From Planctomycetota bacterium (GTDB taxonomy: Bacteria > Planctomycetota > Planctomycetia > Pirellulales > Pirellulaceae), in NCBI GenBank assembly GCA_963204995.1, contig CAUJKL010000496.1, positions 1-36,125 of the forward strand: DNA of 36,125 nt, written 5' to 3'. The stretch's first letter is position 1. The number at the start of each line of letters is the position of its first letter. Below are positions 9,131 to 17,682 of the stretch, in pieces. A program made the translations under genes and the position numbers. The notes below the pieces were generated by a model. It saw only the letters and a program-made list of their open reading frames with translations. It searched no databases and was not told where the DNA came from.

Positions 9131-9547
9131 CTAGTCCCAGTATTCAACCTGCAGATTCGGAATCAAATCGAAGTCGGTGCGATTGCGGGAGACCAGCGTC
9201 GCACCGTGTACAACTGCGACGGCGGCAATGCGCAAGTCATGCGTTCCGATACGGATTTTTTGTGTTCGCCAAGTACGAAACAACCGATCGGCGACGTCTG
9301 TGTAGGGCAGGATGTGGAACGCGTTAAGAGACGCTATCGACCTTTGCAGCATCGCGTAGGCTTGGTCCAGCTTTCGGCCTGTTCCGGCCTCGGCACGACG
9401 AACGGCACTCAATCTGCCTCGCAGAACCTCTTCGGCAACCACAATCGGAAGCGACTGCTCTTCGCCGGGAATGGCGACGGCACGGGCCGCATACGTCGGG
9501 GAACCAAAAAACAGCTCCGAGAAGATATCGGCGTCGAAGGTGATCAT
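9131..9547 (-). CDS. PIN-domain ribonuclease toxin (VapC-like)
   Basis: MITFDADIFSELFFG...LPIVVAEEVLRGRL...GTHDLRIAAVAVVHGATLVSRNRTDFDLIPNLQVEYWD; acidic residues at expected PIN positions; ATGA overlap with the upstream partner. Confidence 0.88.
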   Translation of the reverse strand: MITFDADIFSELFFGSPTYAARAVAIPGEEQSLPIVVAEEVLRGRLSAVRRAEAGTGRKLDQAYAMLQRSIASLNAFHILPYTDVADRLFRTWRTQKIRIGTHDLRIAAVAVVHGATLVSRNRTDFDLIPNLQVEYWD

Positions 9548-9834
9548 TCCGGCAACTCGTCCCGTTGCCGATCTCGTTCGGCGTATATCTCGTCGACAAT
9601 TTCACGGAGCGTTGTGTCATCGGCGAACATCCCGATAATTGCGGCAGCCCCCGGTTTCGGCAGATCGACGAAAACGAGTTCGCCGCGAATGACACGCTGT
9701 TCGACTTCGCGCTTCAATGCATCGACAGCCTCATCTCGAGTTGGACGCACAACACTGATTCGGTCGTCACCGAGGAGCTTCGCGGAAAATTGCCCATTGT
9801 CCGGCTCGACAATAACTGGATATGTCATCTTCAC
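9544..9834 (-). CDS. Putative antitoxin, HicB-like N-terminal region, partner of the PIN toxin
   Basis: MKMTYPVIVEPDNGQFSAKLLGDDRISVVRPTRDEAVDALKREVEQRV...; small ORF upstream of and overlapping the PIN gene by ATGA. Confidence 0.75.
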   Translation of the reverse strand: MKMTYPVIVEPDNGQFSAKLLGDDRISVVRPTRDEAVDALKREVEQRVIRGELVFVDLPKPGAAAIIGMFADDTTLREIVDEIYAERDRQRDELPE

Positions 9835-9909
9835 ACCTCACTGACGTGCGCTCCCCCAATTCATTAGCATTGTAGCCGCCGACTGCTACTTCGTAAATCA
9901 GAAAACGCC

Positions 9910-10455
9910 ATGAAAGCCGACGATCCTGACATCAAATGGGTGGAAGAGCCAAAGCTGGGCTTGAGCGGCAAGATGTACGCGCCCATGTTCGTGGAGGGCT
10001 TGACGACGACTTTCAAGCACTTGAAAAAGTCCTTGCAAGGGAAGACCGTGACGGTCAGCTACCCCGACCAAGAACCCAATATTGAGAGTCCGCTGATCTA
10101 TCGCGGCGTGCATCGGTTGAATAAGGACTCGCAAGGTCGCGTCAAGTGCGTCGCCTGCTTCTTGTGTGCCACGGCTTGCCCCGCACATTGCATCGACATC
10201 ATCGGCATCGAGAGCCCTTGGGAAGATCGCGAGAAGTATCCCGAAAGCTTCACGATTGACGAGTTGCGTTGCATCTATTGCGGCATGTGCGAGGAGGCTT
10301 GTCCGGTCGACGCGATCGAGCTGACCAGTCTCTACAACTTGACGGGTCGCAGTCGCGAGGAAATGATCTTCGACAAAGAGAAGCTGCTCAGCGTGTATGA
10401 TGCCACGAAGGACACCGAGCCGATGCGCTCGCCTGGTATGGGAGGGACGGTGTGA
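9910..10455 (+). CDS. nuoI: NADH-quinone oxidoreductase subunit I
   Basis: Two 8Fe ferredoxin motifs: CVACFLCATACPAHC and CIYCGMCEEACPVDA. Confidence 0.96.
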   Translation: MKADDPDIKWVEEPKLGLSGKMYAPMFVEGLTTTFKHLKKSLQGKTVTVSYPDQEPNIESPLIYRGVHRLNKDSQGRVKCVACFLCATACPAHCIDIIGIESPWEDREKYPESFTIDELRCIYCGMCEEACPVDAIELTSLYNLTGRSREEMIFDKEKLLSVYDATKDTEPMRSPGMGGTV

Positions 10456-11189
10456 ACGTGACGGCCCTCCTGCTCGCTCAAACTGCGTTAACGATTAGCT
10501 CACCGATGACCTGGGGAATCGGCTTGGCAGCCGCTGGCCTGGCGTTGCGTCTGGCCCCACAAGCTGCTTGGAAAAGGCTGGGCCTGTTCGCGGGTTTGAT
10601 TGGAATCGCGTTGATCGGCGTCGCACTGCCACCGCTTGGAGATGCGCTGCCGCAGGTTTTGTTTTGGCTGCTGGCCTCGCTGGCCGTCATCGCGTCGGGA
10701 GCGGCGGCAACCTCTCGCAGCCCCGTCTACGCGGCGATTTGGTTCGCGGTGTCATTGCTCGGAACAGCTGGTCTGTTCCTTCTGCAAGGAGCTCAATTCC
10801 TTGGCATCGCCACGATCGTTGTCTATGCCGGTGCCATCGTTGTGATGTTTTTATTCGTGCTGATGTTGGCTCAGCCCGAAGGACACTCGCCCTACGATCG
10901 CATCAGCTGGGCGGGTTTCGCTATTCCAATTGCTGCGATCGGTGTTGCTCTCGTCTTAGGCGCGCTGATCAGTTCGTTACCCGAGTTGCCGCCCGTCGCG
11001 ACGCCAGACGAAATCCTGCACGACGAACACGTCGCGCGGCTGGGTGGCGAGTTGTTTGCTAAGCATCTCGTCTCCGTGGAAGTTGTCGGGACGATATTAC
11101 TCGTGGCGTTGGTCGGCGCGATTGCGATTGTGATTCAAGGAAACCCGCGCCGCAAAACCGCGGTACAGGAAGGAGCGACAGATCGATGA
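10452..11189 (+). CDS. nuoJ: NADH-quinone oxidoreductase subunit J
   Basis: FLLQGAQFLGIATIVVYAGAIVVMFLFVLMLAQPEG; ATGA-type overlap with nuoI. Confidence 0.94.
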   Translation: MNVTALLLAQTALTISSPMTWGIGLAAAGLALRLAPQAAWKRLGLFAGLIGIALIGVALPPLGDALPQVLFWLLASLAVIASGAAATSRSPVYAAIWFAVSLLGTAGLFLLQGAQFLGIATIVVYAGAIVVMFLFVLMLAQPEGHSPYDRISWAGFAIPIAAIGVALVLGALISSLPELPPVATPDEILHDEHVARLGGELFAKHLVSVEVVGTILLVALVGAIAIVIQGNPRRKTAVQEGATDR

Positions 11190-11629
11190 ACGAAGCCGCT
11201 CTCCTACAGAACTACTTGGTTGTTGGCGCTTTGCTCTTCGGCATCGGCTTACTCGGCTTCATCGTTCGCCGGAACATGATCGTCATGTTCCTGTGTGCCG
11301 AGATGATGTTGCAGGGAGTTTCTGTTAGCGTCATCGCCTTCGGACGCTATCACAACGATTGGGGTGGCCAGATGCTGGTCATCTTCATCATCGCTGTCGC
11401 TGCCGCCGAAGCAGGCATTGCCCTGGCCTTGATCCTAATGCTGTACCACAAGAGCGGCACGCTCGATATGGCGTTCTGGCAAGACATGCGCGAGGAAGGC
11501 CAACCGGCATTCATCGATCACGGGGTTCCCGAGGAACGCGATGAAGATCGGGTCTGGCCGACATTGACTCCGGCGGGCGTCGAGCCCGAGGTCAATCAAG
11601 ACGAACAGCAGCATCGGAGCAAAGTCTGA
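11186..11629 (+). CDS. nuoK: NADH-quinone oxidoreductase subunit K with acidic C-terminal extension
   Basis: LFGIGLLGFIVRRNMIVMFLCAEMMLQGVSVSVIAFG...AAAEAGIALALILMLYHKSGTLD, then about 50 extra residues. Confidence 0.94.
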   Translation: MNEAALLQNYLVVGALLFGIGLLGFIVRRNMIVMFLCAEMMLQGVSVSVIAFGRYHNDWGGQMLVIFIIAVAAAEAGIALALILMLYHKSGTLDMAFWQDMREEGQPAFIDHGVPEERDEDRVWPTLTPAGVEPEVNQDEQQHRSKV

Positions 11630-11631
11630 GC

Positions 11632-14136
11632 ATGGATGACGCGCTGAGTAGATTTTTGATTCTGATCCCGGCCCTTCCTTTGGCCGCTGCGATCCTCGTT
11701 GCTATCGCTGGCCCTAAACTGCTAAAGCAATGGAGTCACGTGCCGGTTATCGTCGCGCTGGTCGCTTCGTTCATTTGTAGCTTGGGTTTGTTGAGTCAAG
11801 TGAATCAGCGATCCAAGGCCGCTGAGCCCGAGCACGCCGCGTTGGCTCACGCCGGCTTCGAACACGTCGTCAATTTGTGGACCTGGGTGGATGTGCGCGA
11901 GGCATATCATCTCCCTGGGATTTCGTACGGCAACTCGGATATTTCAGTGCCGGACGCGGGATCACGAGATTTCCGGATCGATATCGCGCTGCGGGCTGAT
12001 GCTTTGACGGCGATCATGCTGTCGATGGTTACTTTCATCTCGGCCTTGGTCGCGATCTTTGCCGCGGGTTACATGCATGGCGATCGCGGTTATTGGCGGT
12101 TCTTCGCCTACATCGGTTTATTTGTCTTTTCGATGACGATGCTAGTTTCCGCTAGTAACTTCATTTTGCTGTTTGTGTTTTGGGAAGCGGTCGGTGTTTG
12201 CAGTTACCTGGCGATTGGTTTCTGGTACGAGAAACCCGAAGCAGCAGCCGCCGGAAAGAAAGCGTTTCTCGTCAACCGTATCGGCGACATTGGGTTCGCG
12301 CTGGCGTTGTTTCTGATCTGGACCAACTACGGTACGCTGAACTTTCACGATACGCGTGCAGACGGCGAAACGGATCAAGTGCTGATTGCACAGGCGATGG
12401 AGACGCAGCTCGCTGGCGATGCCCCGGGCGACAACGATCCGCTCGTCGTACGCGGGGTCGTCGGCCGCTGGCGTGTGGCCGCAAACGATTACGCGACGGG
12501 TGGCGTGGCGTTAGCGATTTGCTTGCTGTTGTTGCTCGGTGCCTGTGGCAAAAGTGCCCAGTTCCCGTTGCACGTCTGGTTACCGGATGCGATGGAAGGC
12601 CCGACTCCTGTCAGTGCCTTGATCCACGCCGCGACCATGGTCACTGCGGGCGTGTACATGATCACCCGCTGTACCCCGCTGTACATGGCGTCGCCGGAAG
12701 CACAATTGACCGTGGCTTGTGTTGGTGCGTTCACGGCCCTGCTGGCCGGTCTAATCGCCATGACGCAGTACGACCTGAAACGCGTCTTGGCCTACTCGAC
12801 GGTCAGCCAACTTGGCTACATGTTCCTCGCCCTGGGCACGGGAACCGTCGTTGGAATCTCTGCCGGCATGTTCCATCTGTTCACGCATGCCTTCTTTAAA
12901 GCGTTGCTGTTTCTCGGGGCAGGCAGCGTGATGCATGCGATGGGCAACGTGATCGATATACGTCGATTCGGCGGCTTGCGAAAGCGGATGCCGACCACGC
13001 ACGCGACCTTTATGATCGGTTGTCTGGCCTTGGCTGGCTTCCCGCTGTTGTCGGGATTCTTTAGTAAGGATTCGATTGTTGCGGCAGTACACGATCGCGT
13101 TCACTCGATCGAACACGAACTTGATCATCGCGACGGCCAGGCACCGCATTCGGCGACGGCTGAATCGGAACAACTCAGACACGAGACTGGTGAAGAAACG
13201 AACGCCGTGTCGGCGTTGGCCTCGTGGGATCACGGCCAGTTACATCGTTTTGCGAGGATCTATCAGTGGCTGTACTACTCGGCCATGTTCACCGCGTTTC
13301 TCACGGCCTTTTATACTTTTCGCATCTTCTACATGACGTTCTATGGCAAGGAAGTTATCCCACACGAGGCCGGTCATCACGCCCACGAATCGCCACCGAT
13401 GATGACATGGCCGTTGATAGTGCTTGCGGTTTGTGCCGCACTCGTGGGCGGAAGCTTGGATCAAACATGGATGTCAAACGGCAATAACCCATTCGGCAAT
13501 TTCCTGCTTAACACACCATCGTTGGCAGACGGCGCCGCAGCAGCCACCTTCGAGCCGTTCAAATTCCACTTGGACGTGGCTGGCGTGAGTGGCACGGTCG
13601 CCATCGTTGCCATACTGCTCGCGACCTATCTCTATCTCGGACATCAACGCGAGATTGAATGGATTCGGCGGCTGCTGGACTTTGAACAGTTCGAGAAGTG
13701 GTTTGATGTCGAATCGGTGTCGCGATGGAAGCATGTTGCTTGGGCGAAGCAACTACACTCGGCAGCCGAAGCGGTCAAGCTCGGCTGGCTGACGGTGGCT
13801 ATTGGCAACGTGATATTGCTTCTAGCGTTGATTGCGGCGACACCGTTCATGTTGGGCCATTTTGTCTCGCCGTATAAGCTGTCGCTGGGGAAATTCTTTA
13901 TCGACGAGATCTATCAACTGTTAATCGTGCTGCCATTACGCGGATTCGCCATCGTTTGCTATGCGATCGACCGTTGGATCATAGACGGATTCGTGAATCT
14001 CGCGGGTCGTATCCCGCTGTTGGCTGGCGGGCTGATGCGATCGTTGCAGATGGGGCTCGTCCAGTTCTACGCGTTGGCGATGGTGTTGGGCGTGTTGGTG
14101 TTGCTGGTAGCCCGTGCGGTACTAGCGGCTGGATAG
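11632..14136 (+). CDS. nuoL: NADH-quinone oxidoreductase subunit L
   Basis: FWEAVGVCSYLAIGFWYEKPEAAAAGKKAFLVNRIGDIGFALALF...LHVWLPDAMEGPTPVSALIHAATMVTAGVYMI. Confidence 0.97.
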   Translation: MDDALSRFLILIPALPLAAAILVAIAGPKLLKQWSHVPVIVALVASFICSLGLLSQVNQRSKAAEPEHAALAHAGFEHVVNLWTWVDVREAYHLPGISYGNSDISVPDAGSRDFRIDIALRADALTAIMLSMVTFISALVAIFAAGYMHGDRGYWRFFAYIGLFVFSMTMLVSASNFILLFVFWEAVGVCSYLAIGFWYEKPEAAAAGKKAFLVNRIGDIGFALALFLIWTNYGTLNFHDTRADGETDQVLIAQAMETQLAGDAPGDNDPLVVRGVVGRWRVAANDYATGGVALAICLLLLLGACGKSAQFPLHVWLPDAMEGPTPVSALIHAATMVTAGVYMITRCTPLYMASPEAQLTVACVGAFTALLAGLIAMTQYDLKRVLAYSTVSQLGYMFLALGTGTVVGISAGMFHLFTHAFFKALLFLGAGSVMHAMGNVIDIRRFGGLRKRMPTTHATFMIGCLALAGFPLLSGFFSKDSIVAAVHDRVHSIEHELDHRDGQAPHSATAESEQLRHETGEETNAVSALASWDHGQLHRFARIYQWLYYSAMFTAFLTAFYTFRIFYMTFYGKEVIPHEAGHHAHESPPMMTWPLIVLAVCAALVGGSLDQTWMSNGNNPFGNFLLNTPSLADGAAAATFEPFKFHLDVAGVSGTVAIVAILLATYLYLGHQREIEWIRRLLDFEQFEKWFDVESVSRWKHVAWAKQLHSAAEAVKLGWLTVAIGNVILLLALIAATPFMLGHFVSPYKLSLGKFFIDEIYQLLIVLPLRGFAIVCYAIDRWIIDGFVNLAGRIPLLAGGLMRSLQMGLVQFYALAMVLGVLVLLVARAVLAAG

Positions 14137-14165
14137 CTGGAAGAACGAGTCAATCGAAAGACCGC

Positions 14166-15890
14166 ATGAACGAATCCTCATTACTTTTACTGACCATTTT
14201 TTTGCCCTTAGCCGGTGCGCTGGCGATGTGGCAAGTGGGCCGCTTTGGCCAGCGTGCTGCCCGCTGCTTCGCCCTGTTAATCACCGTGGCGACTTGTGGT
14301 TTGGCGTTCGTTGTGGTCGCGGGATTTCCAGGCGGCGGCGACGCTTATGCCGTCACGAATCTTCCTTGGGCCGGGGGCGATGCCGGTTCGACGCTGGACA
14401 TTCGACTGAACGTCGGTCTCGATGGCCTGGGCGTTTGGCTGTTCGGGCTATCGTCGCTGCTGATGGTGACTTCCGTATTGGTCAGCTGGGAAGCGATTCG
14501 CGATCGTGCCGGTCTGTTCTACGGCATGTTGTTGTTGCTTGAGTTCGGCTGTCTGGGCGTGTTCGCTGCTCGCGACATCATGCTGTTCTACGTCTTCTTC
14601 GAGTTCACTTTGATCCCGCTGTTCTTTCTGATCGGAATCTGGGGCAGTGAAGATCGCCGCTATGCCGCGATGAAGTTTTTCCTGTTCACGTTGGCGGGCA
14701 GCGTGCTGACGTTTCTCGGTCTGATTGCGATCGTGCTGTGGGACTATTATCACGCCGGTAATGGCGTGCTTCGCTTTTCGATTCCCGAACTAGTCGCTTC
14801 GTTGCAAATCCATCCGATACGCCCGGTGTCTTGGCAAGTCTTGATTTTCGTGGCGCTCTTCGCAGGCTTCGCCATCAAAGTGCCCTTGTTCCCCGTTCAC
14901 ACTTGGTTGCCATTGGCTCACGTACAAGCACCAACCGCAGGCTCGGTGATCCTGGCCGGCATCTTACTGAAGATTGGAACCTACGGCTTTGTTCGGTTCA
15001 GTATTCCGATGTTACCCGACGCCGCAGTCATCGCCATGCCCTGGGTCTTGTGGCTGGCGGTACTTGGCATCATCTACGGCGCGCTCGTTGCACTCGCCCA
15101 GACGGATATGAAACGATTGATCGCCTACTCGAGCGTCAGCCACCTCGGCTTCTGCATGCTCGGCCTGTTCGCGTTCAATCCGCTGGGGTTACAGGGAGGA
15201 ACGTTGCAAATGGTGAATCATGGCCTTTCGACAGGCGGACTGTTCGCCGTCGTTGGCATGTTGTACGAACGCTATCACACCCGTGAGATCCGCGCTCTGG
15301 GCGGGCTTGCCAGACGCGTGCCTTGGCTGGCGTTCTTCATGCTGGTGTTTACGTTTGCGAGCATCGGCCTGCCGGGGCTCAATGGCTTCGTCGGTGAAGT
15401 CATGGTGCTGATCGGCATGTTCCAGCGAGCTTGGACAGCGACTCCCGAGGCGTTTCAGACATCACTTCGCATGGTGTCCGTCTTGGCTGTGACGGGCGTG
15501 GTTCTAGGTGCGTGGTACATGTTGTGGTTGGTGCAACGCGTCTTTTTCGGCCCGTTGAAGGAACCGCATCATCGCGGCGGCAACGCCCACGATCGTGAAG
15601 AAGAAGTATCGGACTTGTGCTGGCGGGAGTTCTTCGCTCTGGCACCGTTGGTGGTTTTTATCGTCTGGATTGGACTGCAGCCGAATGTGTTTTTGAGTCG
15701 CATCGAGCCGACGCTCAGCCAAGTTGAAGCGACGGTCGAGAAATCACTGACATCGTCTATTGCGAGCACCGAGAAAGTAGGCCGGACCAAGTCTTCGCAG
15801 TTCCGGCAAGAGGCCAACGCCACACCGCTGCCGGAATCTCGCAAAGCCTCGTTCCGGCCTACGAAGGAGCAGTTATCTCGTGTACGTTGA
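14166..15890 (+). CDS. nuoM: NADH-quinone oxidoreductase subunit M (C-terminal tail overlaps an inverted-repeat element)
   Basis: FEFTLIPLFFLIGIWGSEDRRYAAMKFFLFTLAGSVL...LPLAHVQAPTAGSVILAGILLKIGTYGFVRF. ATG 14166 chosen; the ORF-track start at 13956 lies within nuoL. Confidence 0.95.
   Translation: MNESSLLLLTIFLPLAGALAMWQVGRFGQRAARCFALLITVATCGLAFVVVAGFPGGGDAYAVTNLPWAGGDAGSTLDIRLNVGLDGLGVWLFGLSSLLMVTSVLVSWEAIRDRAGLFYGMLLLLEFGCLGVFAARDIMLFYVFFEFTLIPLFFLIGIWGSEDRRYAAMKFFLFTLAGSVLTFLGLIAIVLWDYYHAGNGVLRFSIPELVASLQIHPIRPVSWQVLIFVALFAGFAIKVPLFPVHTWLPLAHVQAPTAGSVILAGILLKIGTYGFVRFSIPMLPDAAVIAMPWVLWLAVLGIIYGALVALAQTDMKRLIAYSSVSHLGFCMLGLFAFNPLGLQGGTLQMVNHGLSTGGLFAVVGMLYERYHTREIRALGGLARRVPWLAFFMLVFTFASIGLPGLNGFVGEVMVLIGMFQRAWTATPEAFQTSLRMVSVLAVTGVVLGAWYMLWLVQRVFFGPLKEPHHRGGNAHDREEEVSDLCWREFFALAPLVVFIVWIGLQPNVFLSRIEPTLSQVEATVEKSLTSSIASTEKVGRTKSSQFRQEANATPLPESRKASFRPTKEQLSRVR
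15777..15862. repeat. Palindromic (REP/MITE-like) element inside the 3' end of nuoM
   Basis: GTAGGCCGGACCAAGTCTTCGCAGTTCCGG ... CCGGAATCTCGCAAAGCCTCGTTCCGGCCTAC; same arms as the element at 19072-19156. Confidence 0.85.
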
Positions 15891-17487
15891 CCTGGAAACG
15901 ATCAAGCTGTTGTGGCCGGAGTTGATCTTGGTGCTGTTGGCATCCTGGATCTACATCGGTGGCACCGTTCAGCAGAGCCGCCTGTGGTGGACGCTGTTCT
16001 CAATGGCTGGCTACCTGGTCGCCGGCTATGCCGTTCTGTCGGGAGAGGCTCGTCTGTGGTATGGCCCCGACGCTGGCGATGCTTATGTTGGCAGTGGCCC
16101 CCTCGCCGTGGACTATCTCGGTCACGTCGTGCGGCTTTTCGCCGTTGGCATCGGCTTTTTATTCGCGCTCGTGACCTCTTCGTCCGCCCGCCGCGAACTC
16201 GCCAGCGAATTGCTCGCGACTTGGATGTTGTTAGTGGCTGGGTTGATGTTGGTCGCGCGGGCCAATGACATCGTATTCCTGTTCGTCAGCCTGGAACTCG
16301 TTTCGATCCCGACGTACGTGCTGCTGTACATCGGGCGACGCGATCGAGCGACTTCCGAAGCGGCCGTCAAATACTTTTTCCTAAGCATTTTGTCGTCGGG
16401 CATGTTGTTGTATGGTTTGACAATGCTCTACGGCATCGCGGGAACAACGACGATCTCGGGAGCTGGCGATAGTATTCGAGCCGCGATGCTCGGCGGCGGT
16501 TCGCTAGTCGGCCTGGCTCCTGTCGCATTGATTCTGATGCTGGCTGGTTTGGGCTTTAAGATCACTGCCGTTCCGTTTCACTTCTACGCTCCGGATGTGT
16601 ATCAGGGAGCTACGAACGCGAATGCTGGTTTACTGGCAGTTGTCCCCAAGATTGCCGGCATCATCGCACTGATTCGAGTCGTCGTCGTCGCGATGCCAAC
16701 GGTGTCGGAATACGCCTGGCAGCTGACCATCGTACTGGCACTGCTCACGATGACGCTGGGGAATGTTTGTGCCTTGTGGCAGCAGAACATTCGCCGCATG
16801 ATGGCCTACTCGTCGATTGCTCACGCCGGATACATGTTGATTGGAATTTCGGTAGCTCTGGCCGCGAGTGGCTCGTATGGCGGCGTATCCGCGACGTTGT
16901 TCTACTTGATCGTGTATGTCTTCGCTACTTTGGGAACATTCGCCGCCCTGGTGTCGCTCAGCAGCGAGCAACACGAGCTCAGCAGCTTGGAAGAACTAGC
17001 GGGCTTGGGGAAGTCGAAGCCATTCGCGGCGGCCGCGATCGCGGTCTGTATGTTCTCGTTGGCGGGAATTCCGCCGCTGGCTGGGTTTTGGGGCAAGCTA
17101 ACGCTGTTCTCAAGTTCGATTCGGCTGGCCCTCGATCCGCAGCACAGCTCATTAACCTTCTGGTTCATACTTCTCGCCATTGGCGGTGCCGTGAATGCAG
17201 CGATTGCTGCTGCGTATTATTTGCGAGTCGTCGCGACGATGTATTTCCAGGCGTCAAAGATCGAGATCAAGGCCAGCGGACGCAACACGGCTTCGTTGGC
17301 GATGGGATTTGCCGCACTCGTCGTGATTGCCATCGGAGCATTGCCGCGATCGATCATTTCCGAGACAGAACGAGCGGAATCGGTGTCGGCTCAACCTCGC
17401 CTGGCGATTCAGTCAACGGTCAGTGCCGATGAGATTGTTGTTAGCGACACGTTGGCAGGCGGTCGGATGCTCGCTCCGCGAAACTGA
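15880..17487 (+). CDS. nuoN: NADH-quinone oxidoreductase subunit N (GTG start)
   Basis: AAVKYFFLSILSSGMLLYGLTMLYGIAGTTTI...AVPFHFYAPDVYQGATNANAGLLAVVPKIAG...MMAYSSIAHAGYMLIG; AAGGAG Shine-Dalgarno at 15864-15869. Confidence 0.95.
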   Translation: MYVDLETIKLLWPELILVLLASWIYIGGTVQQSRLWWTLFSMAGYLVAGYAVLSGEARLWYGPDAGDAYVGSGPLAVDYLGHVVRLFAVGIGFLFALVTSSSARRELASELLATWMLLVAGLMLVARANDIVFLFVSLELVSIPTYVLLYIGRRDRATSEAAVKYFFLSILSSGMLLYGLTMLYGIAGTTTISGAGDSIRAAMLGGGSLVGLAPVALILMLAGLGFKITAVPFHFYAPDVYQGATNANAGLLAVVPKIAGIIALIRVVVVAMPTVSEYAWQLTIVLALLTMTLGNVCALWQQNIRRMMAYSSIAHAGYMLIGISVALAASGSYGGVSATLFYLIVYVFATLGTFAALVSLSSEQHELSSLEELAGLGKSKPFAAAAIAVCMFSLAGIPPLAGFWGKLTLFSSSIRLALDPQHSSLTFWFILLAIGGAVNAAIAAAYYLRVVATMYFQASKIEIKASGRNTASLAMGFAALVVIAIGALPRSIISETERAESVSAQPRLAIQSTVSADEIVVSDTLAGGRMLAPRN

Positions 17488-17490
17488 ATC

Positions 17491-17530
17491 TGTCGCCGCC
17501 CCAGGCTGCCCCGCTCCTAAGACGGCGACA
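17491..17530 (+). terminator. Possible hairpin after nuoN
   Basis: TGTCGCCG (17491-17498) pairs with CGGCGACA (17523-17530); no strong U tract, so weak. Confidence 0.3.
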
Positions 17531-17682
17531 TTGTTCAGATGTCAACTGTAAAAAACATAGGTTGAGTTCTCGGCAAGAGACTTGGATTTGTCTCACATAG
17601 AACACGTTCGCAAGGATTTTATGCGTCTATAATGACCGTTCTTGTCGATTGGAACGGTCTTACTGATTGCTGGGATAGCTGA

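Noticed and set aside
9122-9844. 240-aa plus-strand ORF beginning with an ATGA overlap at the nuoH stop
   Set aside because: It is exactly antisense to the PIN/antitoxin pair. Its translation is Ser/Arg/Thr-rich with no family signature, whereas the minus-strand products are recognisable. Treated as a shadow ORF.
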